Positions 35,790 through 45,116 of a DNA stretch of 64,000 nt are shown here, one piece after another. The notes under the pieces are model-generated. The model was not told the origin of the DNA. It worked only from the letters and a program-made list of their open reading frames with translations, and made no database searches. Position numbers and translations under genes: made by a program. The stretch covers positions 124,001 to 188,000 of the forward strand of contig NZ_JBGOSE010000005.1 of assembly GCF_041538045.1 (NCBI RefSeq). The letters are read 5' to 3'. This DNA is from Aliiglaciecola sp041538045. GTDB lineage: Bacteria; Pseudomonadota; Gammaproteobacteria; Enterobacterales; Alteromonadaceae. Every line of letters begins with the position of its first letter. The stretch's first letter is position 1.

Positions 35790-37552
35790 TAAAACAACTC
35801 CTCATCACGTTCGTCAAAAAAGCCTCCGGGCCATTTTGAACTTAGATCCCCGTCACGAGTTATCCTCATAACGTCAATTTCAACATGTCCATCTTTTTTG
35901 TACATACAATTAATTTTCACGTGACTAGGCTGAATTCTACGTTCGAAGATAACTTTTCCCTCATCTGATTCTCGAATTCTGCGAAGAAACCTAAGTACAA
36001 GGTGCTCACTATGCGTTTCGAGTAAAAGTTGTCTGTCACATTGTGCGAAACTAAATACTTTGTCTAAAATATCATCGGGTATTTGGCAATGATGAATAAG
36101 ATATTTGTATCGTGAATGATCACGCGCTTCCCTAAAGGTATGTTGAAAAAAGGGCTTCATTACAAGCTCTTTACTTTCTAGTTCCTCTGGCGGTCGAGAC
36201 AACCGGAACTCGTCTATAGACTTTCTATCAAAAGGGGACGCTTTTAAAAGAGCTGATTTGATTATTAAGTCTGCTAAAGATAGTTGGAGCTTTGGATGAA
36301 TATGGAGTTCAGGTTGTTCAACCATAACAAATAGTTTGCTTTCACTAAGGTTTGATTTTGTTTTAGATAAGCAAGCGACTATAATTGGCATCACTTGGCT
36401 TATCCCTACCCCCATAGAAGTTAAAGGAATTTCTACTTTTGCTGTATCAATCAAACGTAAATGAGAAACATCATCAAACTTCTTAATAATTATTGAGTGA
36501 TCTAGTCCCATTACGTTTTTTAAATTTAGATTAACTCTTTCTAACGTTTCTTCGCATTGAAAGAGGTTATCCCACGCGCTTTTACCCGAATACCAACCTT
36601 GTTTAGAAATCAAACTAGATGGTTCGAAATACAAGCCTGGTATTGTTCGAATCGGACCAATGTGAATCAATTTCTTTAGTGATTGTTTAATTTTTCTTAT
36701 CGGTTCTAAAACGATTATTTGAAGAAACATTGCTACGTCACTAGCCTGTTTCGCTTTATCACTTATATCCTCATCCTCATCAAGTTTGCATGCAAACTCA
36801 AATAACCAAGGGCTTTGCCCAAAATCGAACAGATCTAAGGCATCGAAGCAATCTAACTTGATATTCTCTTCGTTAATGCCAAACTCTATAAGGCGTTGAG
36901 ATAAAGATTTCGCCGAATCGAAGCTTCGAATCTCCTCAAGTCTTGCCTGCACATGGAAATCGTCGAAGTAAAAAGAATCATCTGCGATTGAAAAAAGTTT
37001 GTGATTAAAATTAAAATCGCTTAAATAAGGTAGACCTTGCTTAGGAACCTTAATATTAGTGATTTTTTCACCATTTATTGCTAACACAAACTGACAAATG
37101 ACGACTCTTTTTTGTATCGCATCAAATTTAAGAGTGAAATCTATTTGCAGATGTCCAATTGGATCTGAATTTGAACCGACAAAAGGACCACCATAAATTC
37201 CCATATCCAATAATCTATTCTGTAAAGCTTGGCCTCTAAAAAAATCGTTATAAGGAAGGGAGAATTGAGCGGCACCAACTAAATCAATCTTAAAGCGCAT
37301 CTCTTTTGAAAGATCATGCTCATGAATGAGTCCTTTAAAACCAGCAACATTAACGTTATCACACGTCGTTAGATGAGAGGGGTCAAGGTTCTTATGAATG
37401 AATATTTCGAATAAATATCCCAACGCATGTAATACTGTTGATTTTCCAATTCCATTTGCTCCAAACAACATAGTTATAGGGGCAAAATCTATTTTCTTTG
37501 GGATGGATCCGACACTTTTAAAATTGCTTATCTCAATACTACTTATAAACAT
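35789..37552 (-). CDS. AAA ATPase of the DUF3696/OLD-like group
   Basis: The 587-residue SMC/RecF-like ATPase has N-terminal FISSIEISNFKSVGSIPKK and Walker A LFGANGIGKSTVLHALGY (about residues 30-47). The ABC-type signature region is TSMGVGISQVMPIIVAC, with Walker B KLFVMVEQPELHIHP and the H-loop LLLETHSEHLVLRFLRRI. The C-terminus WPGGFFDERDEELF is the DUF3696 tail. Such ATPases form two-gene modules with nucleases or other effectors in defence islands. The context here agrees: AT-rich accessory DNA, a dead IS next door, another orphan nuclease operon. Promoter lies in 37553-37700. Confidence 0.85.
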   Translation of the reverse strand: MFISSIEISNFKSVGSIPKKIDFAPITMLFGANGIGKSTVLHALGYLFEIFIHKNLDPSHLTTCDNVNVAGFKGLIHEHDLSKEMRFKIDLVGAAQFSLPYNDFFRGQALQNRLLDMGIYGGPFVGSNSDPIGHLQIDFTLKFDAIQKRVVICQFVLAINGEKITNIKVPKQGLPYLSDFNFNHKLFSIADDSFYFDDFHVQARLEEIRSFDSAKSLSQRLIEFGINEENIKLDCFDALDLFDFGQSPWLFEFACKLDEDEDISDKAKQASDVAMFLQIIVLEPIRKIKQSLKKLIHIGPIRTIPGLYFEPSSLISKQGWYSGKSAWDNLFQCEETLERVNLNLKNVMGLDHSIIIKKFDDVSHLRLIDTAKVEIPLTSMGVGISQVMPIIVACLSKTKSNLSESKLFVMVEQPELHIHPKLQLSLADLIIKSALLKASPFDRKSIDEFRLSRPPEELESKELVMKPFFQHTFREARDHSRYKYLIHHCQIPDDILDKVFSFAQCDRQLLLETHSEHLVLRFLRRIRESDEGKVIFERRIQPSHVKINCMYKKDGHVEIDVMRITRDGDLSSKWPGGFFDERDEELF

Positions 37553-37959
37553 TTATACCCTTATTAATATGTTCGCTTTTCAAAAGACTCAACTAACTTT
37601 CCATTTTAAAAACGTGTTAAACCAACCTTTTGTAACTCATCTACTAGAAAGGTGTCAATATTACATACCCCTCGATGCTCCGCATTTAAATGAATCATAG
37701 ACAATTTCCGCATAATCTAATTTTAAATATCCTTTTACTGCTGAGGTGGGATATAAACAAAGGTATATCTATTTCAGCGTCACCAATACTTATGATGTTA
37801 CAAAATTGGCTAAATAAGCTAGTAATTGAAGGGGGATGAGATAGGATTAAGCGAGTCTGTTCAACAAGTAATGTCAGATCTAGTCGGGAATAATGCAGGC
37901 TACCAACTAGTGTTTTTTTATTTTTTGTCGCGGGGAGCAACGGTCAAAATTGTAACAAA
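37553..37959. other. Non-coding stretch upstream of the ATPase pair
   Basis: About 400 AT-rich bases. Short open frames on both strands look random in composition. The part next to 37552 should contain the promoter of the ATPase pair; the part next to 37960 leads into the tRNA-linked repeats. Confidence 0.4.
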
Positions 37960-38083
37960 TGGCGCACCCAGCGAGATTGCTCAGCACATCCCTGGCTTCG
38001 TCGCTTCGCGACCAGCTAAAGCTGTCCTAATTTGTTCCAGACAAATTAGTCGAACAAAGAGTTCAAATCTGCAAAGTGCTAAT
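37960..38083 (-). repeat. tRNA-linked repeat, copy 1
   Basis: Conserved 124-bp core that, read on the minus strand, ends with the 3' terminal 19 nt of a tRNA-Arg including CCA (one mismatch here). Inside it are a perfect hairpin CTAATTTGT / ACAAATTAG (5-nt loop) and a second small dyad GTCGC / GCGAC. The copy-to-copy period is 260 bp, and the spacer after each core is also conserved. Confidence 0.85.
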
Positions 38084-38219
38084 AGTGGTTTGAAAAGAAC
38101 TAATTAGTAATATGGTGACTTTAAGTCGTCAGATAGCCATGCTCACTTTGCGCTAATGTCATCTCAGGAATATGTGCTCACTGCGTTCGGTAATTCGCTT
38201 CGATAAATTAGCACATAAA

Positions 38220-38344
38220 TGGCGCCCCCGGCGAGATTGCTCCGCACATCCTTGTGCTTCGTCGCTTCGCGACCAGCTAAAGCTGTCCTAATTTGTTCCA
38301 GACAAATTAGTCGAACAATGAGTTCAAATCTGCAGGGTGCTAAT
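38220..38344 (-). repeat. tRNA-linked repeat, copy 2
   Basis: Same 125-bp core as copy 1, 260 bp away, with the same two hairpins and the tRNA-Arg 3' tail (one base changed in the acceptor part). The spacer 38345-38481 repeats that of copy 1, including the AATTAGCAC box just outside the tRNA-like end. Confidence 0.87.
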
Positions 38345-38481
38345 AGGGGGTTGGAAAGAACTAAATAATAATATGGTGACTTTTAAGTCGTCAGACAGCG
38401 AAGCTCACCTTGCGCTAATGTCATCTCAGGAATATGTGCTCACTGCGTTCGGTAATTCGCTTCGATAAATTAGCACGTATA

Positions 38482-38606
38482 TGGCGCACCCGGCGAGATT
38501 GCTCCGCACATCCCTGTGCTTCGTCGCTTCGCGACCAGCTACAGCTGACCTAATTTGTTCCAGACAAATTAGTCGAACAATGAGTTCAAATCTGCAGAGT
38601 GCTAAT
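38482..38606 (-). repeat. tRNA-linked repeat, copy 3
   Basis: Same core, 262 bp from copy 2, with an exact 19-nt tRNA-Arg 3' tail. Its spacer diverges after 38606, where the unit ends against the displaced tRNA-Arg half at 38669. Confidence 0.87.
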
Positions 38607-38668
38607 GCAAGGTCGTTTTGAACAATTAAAAATTTTTACTACGGGGTATTAAAGAGTTTTCACATAAA

Positions 38669-38713
38669 TGGCGCACCCGGCGAGATTCGAACTCACGACC
38701 TCTGCCTCCGGAG
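38669..38713 (-). other. Displaced 3' half of a tRNA-Arg (distal attachment site)
   Basis: 45 bases reading, on the minus strand, from the anticodon (CTCCGGAGG-like) through the variable and T arms to CCA. The block from anticodon stem through variable loop is identical to the intact tRNA-Arg(CCG) at 54461. The T arm differs but keeps a good stem (GTGAG/CTCGC). There is no 5' half: beyond 38713 the sequence is unrelated. This is what a tyrosine integrase leaves at the far end of an element inserted in a tRNA gene. Confidence 0.82.
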
Positions 38714-39126
38714 AGAACCCCGTCGAAAAGGGCTTAATTGGTCTACCCCGGTGAAAAGCGTCTACACCGCATGTATAAAGGGATTGAGAGTTTGATGGTC
38801 ACAAGCCGATTTACGACGATTAACACCTTTGGTCACGGTCACGTCACGGATTGGCCAAAAAACATTGGTTAAAATTAACCAATATAGACCCCTGCGAAAA
38901 CAGATCTTGTACTTAAATTGGAAATAGTCTGAACTCAATTTTACATTTTTGTATACAGAGTTTAATTAAAAACTCATGCTCACTTCCGCCTATCGGCTAA
39001 GTGCCATTTTAATCACTTAATTTTATGGAAACTAATGACTGCTGAGTATGTATTTCAGACCTTCAGGCTTCTCACATTTAAGCTACGCATCTACTAAGAT
39101 CATACGCAGTATATCTTGATTATTCA
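38714..39126. other. Island left margin, non-coding
   Basis: No gene recognised. Contains a 9-bp dyad ATTGGTTAA / TTAACCAAT with a 2-base spacer at 38864-38883, operator-like in form. GC content shifts within the stretch, suggesting a patchwork of remnants. Confidence 0.4.
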
Positions 39127-39572
39127 TTAATCATTCGGAATTGAAGGCTCTGCTGTACCATCCAGTGAAGCTTGAACAAGTGCCCCCAAGAATTTCGTGA
39201 AAGGCTCTATGTTTTGGTTTGTGCTCGCCTCTTCAAGTGCAGCCATGTAATCATTACGCTGTTCCAGTGGCACAATCGTCCAAGGATAGCCGCCACTCCC
39301 GGCGCAAACATTTCGCGATAGCATACGCGATGATCGTTATCGACGACTTCTCCTGCATTATGCCCATCGAGTATTCGATCTATGCTCTTGCGCACGGCTT
39401 GATAAGCCTGCCAATAACCTCGGGCGGCCAAAGCATTTAGCCGCTCTTTATCATCGGCGTTTTGTGCTGGATTCCAGTTTCCAGTGCGAACGCGGGTAAT
39501 CAACTCAGGCGTGACGCGATAACCTTCAATAGAAAGCGAGTGATAGGCATCCGTTACAGACACCATCGTCAA
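39127..39572 (-). pseudogene. Fic-family protein remnant with central deletion
   Basis: The upstream frame reads HSLSIEGYRVTPELITRVR, NWNPAQNADDKERLNALAARG and YREMFAPGV, as in the N-terminal and middle part of Fic-domain proteins. The other frame continues SGGYPWTIVPLEQRNDYM, the C-terminal part. The join near 39290 lacks the HPFxxGNGR AMP-transfer motif that normally lies between them. A deletion, out of frame, has thus destroyed the gene. Further upstream (39573-39700) the 5' end is also unrecognisable. Probably an old toxin or effector gene on the island. Confidence 0.7.
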
Positions 39573-39869
39573 TCAGAAGAGTTCCATCATTAAGGAAAAC
39601 GTCAATAATTCTGCTTCCAACTGCTTGCGATGTGTCCCAACTCGTGAGAAATCCAGATATTTAAGCCATATAGCTTGCCCGCCAGACTTAATCGACCCTA
39701 TTAGGTCGCAATAATTATGGATTGTTGCTGAACTAACGAGTGGCATTCTTATTTCTCATACTAAAGGCGAGTTTTTGTCATTTGTGGATTTTACGAATTG
39801 AAAGTACAGTTTTTGCACATCTAATTGTTATAGAGTTGTAAAAAATGTTGCAACATAAAAAGAGAGAAT
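39573..39869. other. Upstream region of the TonB receptor
   Basis: The left part is degraded, with nothing identifiable. The right part (39780-39868) is AT-rich and should contain the receptor's promoter; AGAGAGA lies just before the start. Confidence 0.4.
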
Positions 39870-42386
39870 ATGATGCATAAAAAAAGTCGATATATAAATA
39901 AAATAAGCAAAACATCATTTGCAGTAGCTTCAGCACTGGGGTTGCTCATGAGTCCATTTGTTAGCGCTCAAACAGAAACAAGCAGTGAAGGCGCAAATAA
40001 AGAAAGAGACGTTGAAGTGATAATGGTTACTTCGCGTAAGCGTGGTAACGAATCAATTCAAGATATTGGGGGCAGCATTCAAGCTGTTACTGGCGAAAAA
40101 TTAGCCTCTAACGCAGCATTAGGCTTTGATGATTATATGCGCTCTGTTCCTGGACTAAGTGCTAATAATTCGGGGAGTGGTCAAACACAAATTACTATGC
40201 GTGGTGCAGCATCAACTCGCTTAAATCATGCAAACCCTAATGTTCCAGCCACAGCAAGTATTTATTTTGATGAAACGAATGTAACAACATCGGGATTTAA
40301 TCCTGATGGTAGCTTAATAGATGTTTCCCGTGTTGAAGTTTTGCGAGGCCCGCAAGGCACTTTATTTGGTGCCAGCTCAATGACTGGAGCAATTCGTGTT
40401 ATTTTTAATGAGCCCGAATTAGATGAAACTATTGTTAAGGGACGCTTTTCAACTTACGCCACGAAAGGCGGTAGTTTAAGTACAAATGGTGATTTAACAT
40501 TAAATTTGCCCATTACCGACAACTTTGCTGTGAGAGCAAGTGGATATAGCGCTTATAAAGGTGGTTATATCGACAATGTTTATCCCGCAGCAGGCATTGA
40601 TGAAGATTTTAACGACGATAGTATTCAGGGTGTGAGATTAAAAGCTTTATGGGAAGTCAACGATAGCTTAATAATACGTAGTTCGCTGTCATTTCAAGAA
40701 ACCCATTCTAACGGTAGACCTGATGAACAGCAAATTGATGACCCAAATGCTGGTATAGGTTTGCAGTCAGTAGACCGAGGCTTGAATAATCGCAGTATTT
40801 TGTTGCCAGGCGAGAGTATCGAGCAATTTAATGTTAAAGAAGAATTACAAGTATCTAAAATTGTTGCTGAAACGTTTGATGATAAATACATGCTGGCCAC
40901 ATTTCAGTTTGAACAAGAATTCGAAAATCTAAACTTAACAGGTATTACATCATATTTTGATCGTGAGTTTGAGAACACATTAGATGACACATATCGCTCA
41001 CGTGATTGGATTAATGTTGGTAATGAAAGTTGGTTTGGTATTGGTGAATCGCTAATTAATTTAGGTAGTGATCCTACTGACCCTAATTCAGCCGTACCAG
41101 TAGCAGCATCACCATTTAATAATGATACAAAGCAAGAACGTCTATCACAAGAACTTCGTTTATCGTCTGATTTTGACGGTAATTTTAATTTTATTGCAGG
41201 CGTCTACTATGAAGACGATAGTAGAGCGTTTGAGCAAAACATTATACTGCCTGGGTTAGATGCTTGGGTAAGTGAAATTGCAGGCCCTGGATTTTTTGGT
41301 TCAGATGATCCCTTTATTTATGGTCAAACATTGGCAGATAATTGGTTTGAAGGACGTTATACGTTTGACACTAAACAAATTTCAATTTTCGGTGAAGCCT
41401 CATTCGATTTTGGAGATTTAGAACTAATCTTAGGTGGGCGTTATTACGATTACACACAAGATGCTGATATTTTATTTGCAGGTTATATTGAATTTGCTGT
41501 TGGTGGCGATCGACTCGTTGACACTATCGATGAATCTGGGTTTAGCCCGAAAGTTGAATTAGTTTATAAAGCAACAGATGACATCACTATGTACGGTAGT
41601 ATATCTGAAGGATTTCGTTTAGGGAGTGTTCAACAGTTCATTAGCCCGGGATGTGAAGGTGATCTTCGCGGTATAGGTGCTTTAGGTGCCAATCAAACTG
41701 TAGACGATATTCCAACAACAATAGATAGTGACACATTGATCAATTATGAAGTAGGTTTTAAGTCTACATTCAATAACGGTAGTACACGTGTCAATGTTGC
41801 TGCTTATCAAATTGATTGGAGTGACGCGCGCTCACAAGTATTTCTTGGCTGTGGTTGGATTTTAGAAGGAAACTTTTTTGATATTGAAAGTAAAGGCCTT
41901 GAGCTAAATGCAGACTCAAGTTTAACTGATGATCTTAGTGTTTCATTGAATGTTGGTTGGAATAATGCCGAAATTTCATCTGTTAAAGCCGGTGCTGAGT
42001 CATTAGGTTCAGCTGGAGATCCAACGCCAATGGCACCTGAATGGAATATTAGCGTAGGGTTTGATTATTACATTGATAATGTATTTAATGATTACTCGGG
42101 ATTTATTCGTGGTGATACTTCTTATACCAGTGAACAATATTCAAGTTTGGGTTCAGGTCTTGAGGCTGCAACTCTAGGTCAAGTTTCACGTATTGAAATA
42201 CCCAGCAGTACGGTAATTAACTTATTTACAGGCATTAGCCAAGACAACTGGGAGCTTAGCTTGTTTATACGTAACTTAACTGATGAAAGAATTATTACAG
42301 GTGTAGACGTTGATAAACGAAGCCCAGCGGTATTTTCTCGCGCCAGACCACGTAATATGGGGGTATCAGTAAAGTTTGAGTTTTAA
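39870..42386 (+). CDS. TonB-dependent outer-membrane receptor
   Basis: The 838-residue protein has a signal peptide (cleavage near FVSA-QT), a TonB-box-like VEVIMVTSRKR, a plug domain (about residues 55-165; VEVLRGPQGTLFGASSMTGAI) and a beta-barrel. It ends in a C-terminal Phe (MGVSVKFEF), the outer-membrane sorting signal. It belongs to the large group of receptors without a siderophore signature that import carbohydrates or small organics in Alteromonadales and sphingomonads. It is the first cargo gene of the tRNA-Arg island and convergent with a LysR gene across a shared terminator. It is probably the outer-membrane entry for the substrate used by the following operon. Confidence 0.93.
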   Translation: MMHKKSRYINKISKTSFAVASALGLLMSPFVSAQTETSSEGANKERDVEVIMVTSRKRGNESIQDIGGSIQAVTGEKLASNAALGFDDYMRSVPGLSANNSGSGQTQITMRGAASTRLNHANPNVPATASIYFDETNVTTSGFNPDGSLIDVSRVEVLRGPQGTLFGASSMTGAIRVIFNEPELDETIVKGRFSTYATKGGSLSTNGDLTLNLPITDNFAVRASGYSAYKGGYIDNVYPAAGIDEDFNDDSIQGVRLKALWEVNDSLIIRSSLSFQETHSNGRPDEQQIDDPNAGIGLQSVDRGLNNRSILLPGESIEQFNVKEELQVSKIVAETFDDKYMLATFQFEQEFENLNLTGITSYFDREFENTLDDTYRSRDWINVGNESWFGIGESLINLGSDPTDPNSAVPVAASPFNNDTKQERLSQELRLSSDFDGNFNFIAGVYYEDDSRAFEQNIILPGLDAWVSEIAGPGFFGSDDPFIYGQTLADNWFEGRYTFDTKQISIFGEASFDFGDLELILGGRYYDYTQDADILFAGYIEFAVGGDRLVDTIDESGFSPKVELVYKATDDITMYGSISEGFRLGSVQQFISPGCEGDLRGIGALGANQTVDDIPTTIDSDTLINYEVGFKSTFNNGSTRVNVAAYQIDWSDARSQVFLGCGWILEGNFFDIESKGLELNADSSLTDDLSVSLNVGWNNAEISSVKAGAESLGSAGDPTPMAPEWNISVGFDYYIDNVFNDYSGFIRGDTSYTSEQYSSLGSGLEAATLGQVSRIEIPSSTVINLFTGISQDNWELSLFIRNLTDERIITGVDVDKRSPAVFSRARPRNMGVSVKFEF

Positions 42387-42440
42387 TTAGTTGATAGTAA
42401 TGTAGTGAATAAATACTACATATAATAGTTAAACGAATTA

Positions 42441-42466
42441 GACCCTAATTATTTAGGGTCTTTTTT
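42441..42466 (+). terminator. Shared terminator between receptor and LysR gene
   Basis: 8-bp stem GACCCTAA / TTAGGGTC (4-nt loop) followed by six Ts. It lies between two convergent genes and may serve the receptor mainly. Confidence 0.85.
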
Positions 42467-42479
42467 GTTTGCCGCTTAA

Positions 42480-43391
42480 CTACATGAATAACTTCGGCTG
42501 AGAACGCGCTATTTCTTGTTTTAACCATTGCCTGAAAATAGAGATGTTGGCATGCTCGGCATGACCAATACGATTGACCAACCAATAAGATTGTGTGCCC
42601 ATCAATTCAGTTTCCATTAACTGTACAAGGTAGCCTTCAGATAATTCATGAGTGATCATGTTTTTATCTGCCATTGTTACCCCTAAATTAAACATCGCGG
42701 ATCTCACCGCAAGGTTTAGCGTATCAAACTCAATGCTTTGAGTATTGGCTACGCTATCTATGTTGGCTGCCATTAACCAATGCTTCCAAGTTTGAAAACG
42801 TTTTTTATCTTTTAATACGTATAAAATGGTGGTGTTGTCTAAACTGTTTTTTAAGTTCGGTTGTGATACGAGTAATGTGGGAGAACAAACGGGGATATGG
42901 CATTCTTGTAATAGCATGTCAGACTCAACATCATCCCATTGGCCATCGCCAAAGCGAATAGCACAATGCTGTTCGTCGCTGGTCGATAAAGTATCGCAAC
43001 TTTGTGTAGTAATGGTTAAATCTAGTTCGGGATATTGTTGCTTTAATTTACTCAAGCGTGGAATAAGCCATCGATGAGCAAAGGTTGGAGGAGCATTAAT
43101 TATTAGTTTATTTAACGTTTGTTGTTCTTTAATTCCACGTAAAACAAAATCAATTTGATCGAATGACTGACATAAAACAGGTAATAATTGTCGACCTGCT
43201 TCGGTTAATATTAACTGCTGATGCTTACGCTCTAATAATTGTTTTCCTAACAAATCTTCTAATAATTTTACTTGTCTACTCACTGCACTTTGAGTGACAT
43301 TTAACAGTATACCTGCTTGTGTAAAGCTTCCTGTTTGACCTGCCGCTTCAAATGCTTTTAAAGAATTAAGAGGGGGTAATTTACGCTTCAT
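42480..43391 (-). CDS. LysR family regulator, GcvA-like
   Basis: 303 residues. N-terminal winged helix LPPLNSLKAFEAAGQTGSFT and VTQSAVSRQVKLLEDLLGK, typical of the GcvA/AmpR-type branch, followed by a substrate-binding domain with APPTFAHRWLIPRLSKL. Divergent from the dehydrogenase operon with a 224-base gap, so it most likely controls that operon in response to the imported substrate. The gap shows no obvious long dyad, so the operator could not be placed. Confidence 0.9.
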   Translation of the reverse strand: MKRKLPPLNSLKAFEAAGQTGSFTQAGILLNVTQSAVSRQVKLLEDLLGKQLLERKHQQLILTEAGRQLLPVLCQSFDQIDFVLRGIKEQQTLNKLIINAPPTFAHRWLIPRLSKLKQQYPELDLTITTQSCDTLSTSDEQHCAIRFGDGQWDDVESDMLLQECHIPVCSPTLLVSQPNLKNSLDNTTILYVLKDKKRFQTWKHWLMAANIDSVANTQSIEFDTLNLAVRSAMFNLGVTMADKNMITHELSEGYLVQLMETELMGTQSYWLVNRIGHAEHANISIFRQWLKQEIARSQPKLFM

Positions 43392-43615
43392 AGAAAATAT
43401 TTAACATTTTTGGAACATATCTACACCATGCCTTTTTTGAATGCGTAGTGCAAATTTTTACAGGTTTATAGCTAATATTTAACATTTAATTAAGAAATTG
43501 TTTTTCTATTATGACTTTTTCTCACACTTAATGTGATTTTAAATCATTTGTCGGCGTTAATTCAATCCACTAATCTAACAATATGACAACTTTCAACCGG
43601 ATAGTTTTTAATATC

Positions 43616-45112
43616 ATGAGTTCTTTAGATTTCACACAGTGGCAGCAACGGGCGTCCGAAGTAAAACTTCCAAATCAAGCATTTATTAACGGTCAACATT
43701 GTCCATCTATAAATGGAGAAACATTTACGCGTATTAATCCTGCTACTGGTAAAAAACTTGTTGATATTGCAAGTTGTAATATTGATGACGTCAATGTTGC
43801 AGTTGAAGCAGCAAGAGCTAGCTTTGAAAGTGGTATTTGGTCGAGTCAAACACCAGTGCAACGCAAAGCCATCATGTTGAAATGGTCTGCGTTAATTAAA
43901 GATAATTTACAAGAAATAGCGTTATTAGAAACATTAGATACTGGCAAACCTATTGCTGAAACTATGCGAGTAGATGTACCTGCCTGTGTTGATTCTATTG
44001 CATGGTATGCAGAGGCTATTGATAAAATTTATGACCAAGTCGCCCCTAACGGTGAAAATGCTCTCGTGACTATAAGCCGAGAAGCTATCGGTGTGGTTGG
44101 AGTGGTTGTTCCATGGAATTACCCACTTATTATCGCGTCGTGGAAATTAGGTCCCGCCATTGCAGCAGGTAACTCTGTTGTAATCAAACCAGCAGAGCAA
44201 TCTACTATGGGGATGTTAAAAATTGCTGAGTTAGCTTTTGAAGCAGGGTTACCCGCAGGTGTACTAAATGTTGTTACTGGATTGGGACACACTGCGGGAA
44301 GAGCAATAGGCTTACACAATGATATTGATGCAGTCGCATTTACAGGATCAACAGAAGTCGGCAAATTATTTTTAAAATATTCAGCTGAATCAAATATGAA
44401 ACTTGTAGGTTTAGAATGTGGTGGTAAAAGCCCTCATATTGTCACTAAAAACTGTAAAGATTTAGACCAAGCTGCCATGTATGTTGCCTATGGAATTTGG
44501 TATAACCAAGGCGAAACTTGCAATGCTGGCTCTCGACTAATTGTCGACAGAGAAATTAAAGCTGAATTACTGAAGAAAGTCATCGAATGGTCGCTTAAGT
44601 TGCAGCCTGGTGACCCTCTAGATCCCATTACTGCTATGGGGCCTTTGATTAGCCAGCAACATATGGAAATGGTCTTAGGATATGTGAATAAAGGCGTGAG
44701 TGAAGGCGCAAACCTGTTAATTGGTGGTCATGTCGCCCGCCAAGCAAGTGGAGGTTTTTATGTACCGCCAACCATTTTAGACAATGTGACAAATAATATG
44801 GTTGTTGCCCAAGAAGAAATTTTTGGTCCCGTTTTGGTGGTTATTGATTGTGATGGATTAGATGATGCAATTGCAATTGCCAATGATAGCCAATATGGAT
44901 TAGCGGCAGCCGTATGGACTGACAACCTCAGTGAAGGTCACCAAGCAGCCAAGAAATTACGCGCGGGTACAGTATGGGTTAACTGCTTTGACTTAACGTC
45001 TATTAACGCACCATTTGGTGGTTATAAGCAATCAGGTATGGGGCGTGATAAATCACTACATGCTTTTGATAAGTATACTGAACTTAAAACCACTTGGATC
45101 GACTTGAGTTAA
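43616..45112 (+). CDS. NAD-dependent aldehyde dehydrogenase, PuuC/betaine-aldehyde type
   Basis: The ATG at 43616 (MSSLDFTQWQQRA) aligns with the start of E. coli PuuC; an in-frame ATG at 43583 exists, and neither has a clear ribosome site. At 498 residues it shows VVVPWNYPLIIASWKLGPA, FTGSTEVGKL, the general-base Glu in GLECGGKSP, the catalytic Cys in YNQGETCNAGSRL (about residue 298) and EEIFGPVLVV. Many motifs match PuuC (gamma-glutamylaminobutyraldehyde dehydrogenase), a relative of betaine-aldehyde dehydrogenases. It heads the cargo operon; the alcohol dehydrogenase gene follows after four bases, suggesting an alcohol-to-aldehyde-to-acid series. Confidence 0.92.
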   Translation: MSSLDFTQWQQRASEVKLPNQAFINGQHCPSINGETFTRINPATGKKLVDIASCNIDDVNVAVEAARASFESGIWSSQTPVQRKAIMLKWSALIKDNLQEIALLETLDTGKPIAETMRVDVPACVDSIAWYAEAIDKIYDQVAPNGENALVTISREAIGVVGVVVPWNYPLIIASWKLGPAIAAGNSVVIKPAEQSTMGMLKIAELAFEAGLPAGVLNVVTGLGHTAGRAIGLHNDIDAVAFTGSTEVGKLFLKYSAESNMKLVGLECGGKSPHIVTKNCKDLDQAAMYVAYGIWYNQGETCNAGSRLIVDREIKAELLKKVIEWSLKLQPGDPLDPITAMGPLISQQHMEMVLGYVNKGVSEGANLLIGGHVARQASGGFYVPPTILDNVTNNMVVAQEEIFGPVLVVIDCDGLDDAIAIANDSQYGLAAAVWTDNLSEGHQAAKKLRAGTVWVNCFDLTSINAPFGGYKQSGMGRDKSLHAFDKYTELKTTWIDLS

Positions 45113-45116
45113 ACTT

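Noticed and set aside
37695..37940. 81-codon minus-strand frame
   Set aside because: No ribosome site, no recognisable domain and random-looking composition in AT-rich intergenic DNA.
37960..38606. CRISPR array
   Set aside because: Three long, ~260-bp tandem units with conserved spacers are not 23-47-bp repeats with unique spacers, and no cas genes are present.
31543..38713. Prophage
   Set aside because: No capsid, terminase, portal, tail or lysis genes on either strand; only defence-like genes, an IS and repeats.
38864..38883. Integrase or replication site at the 9-bp dyad
   Set aside because: A lone AT-rich palindrome with no repeats or iterons around it; not enough to name a function.
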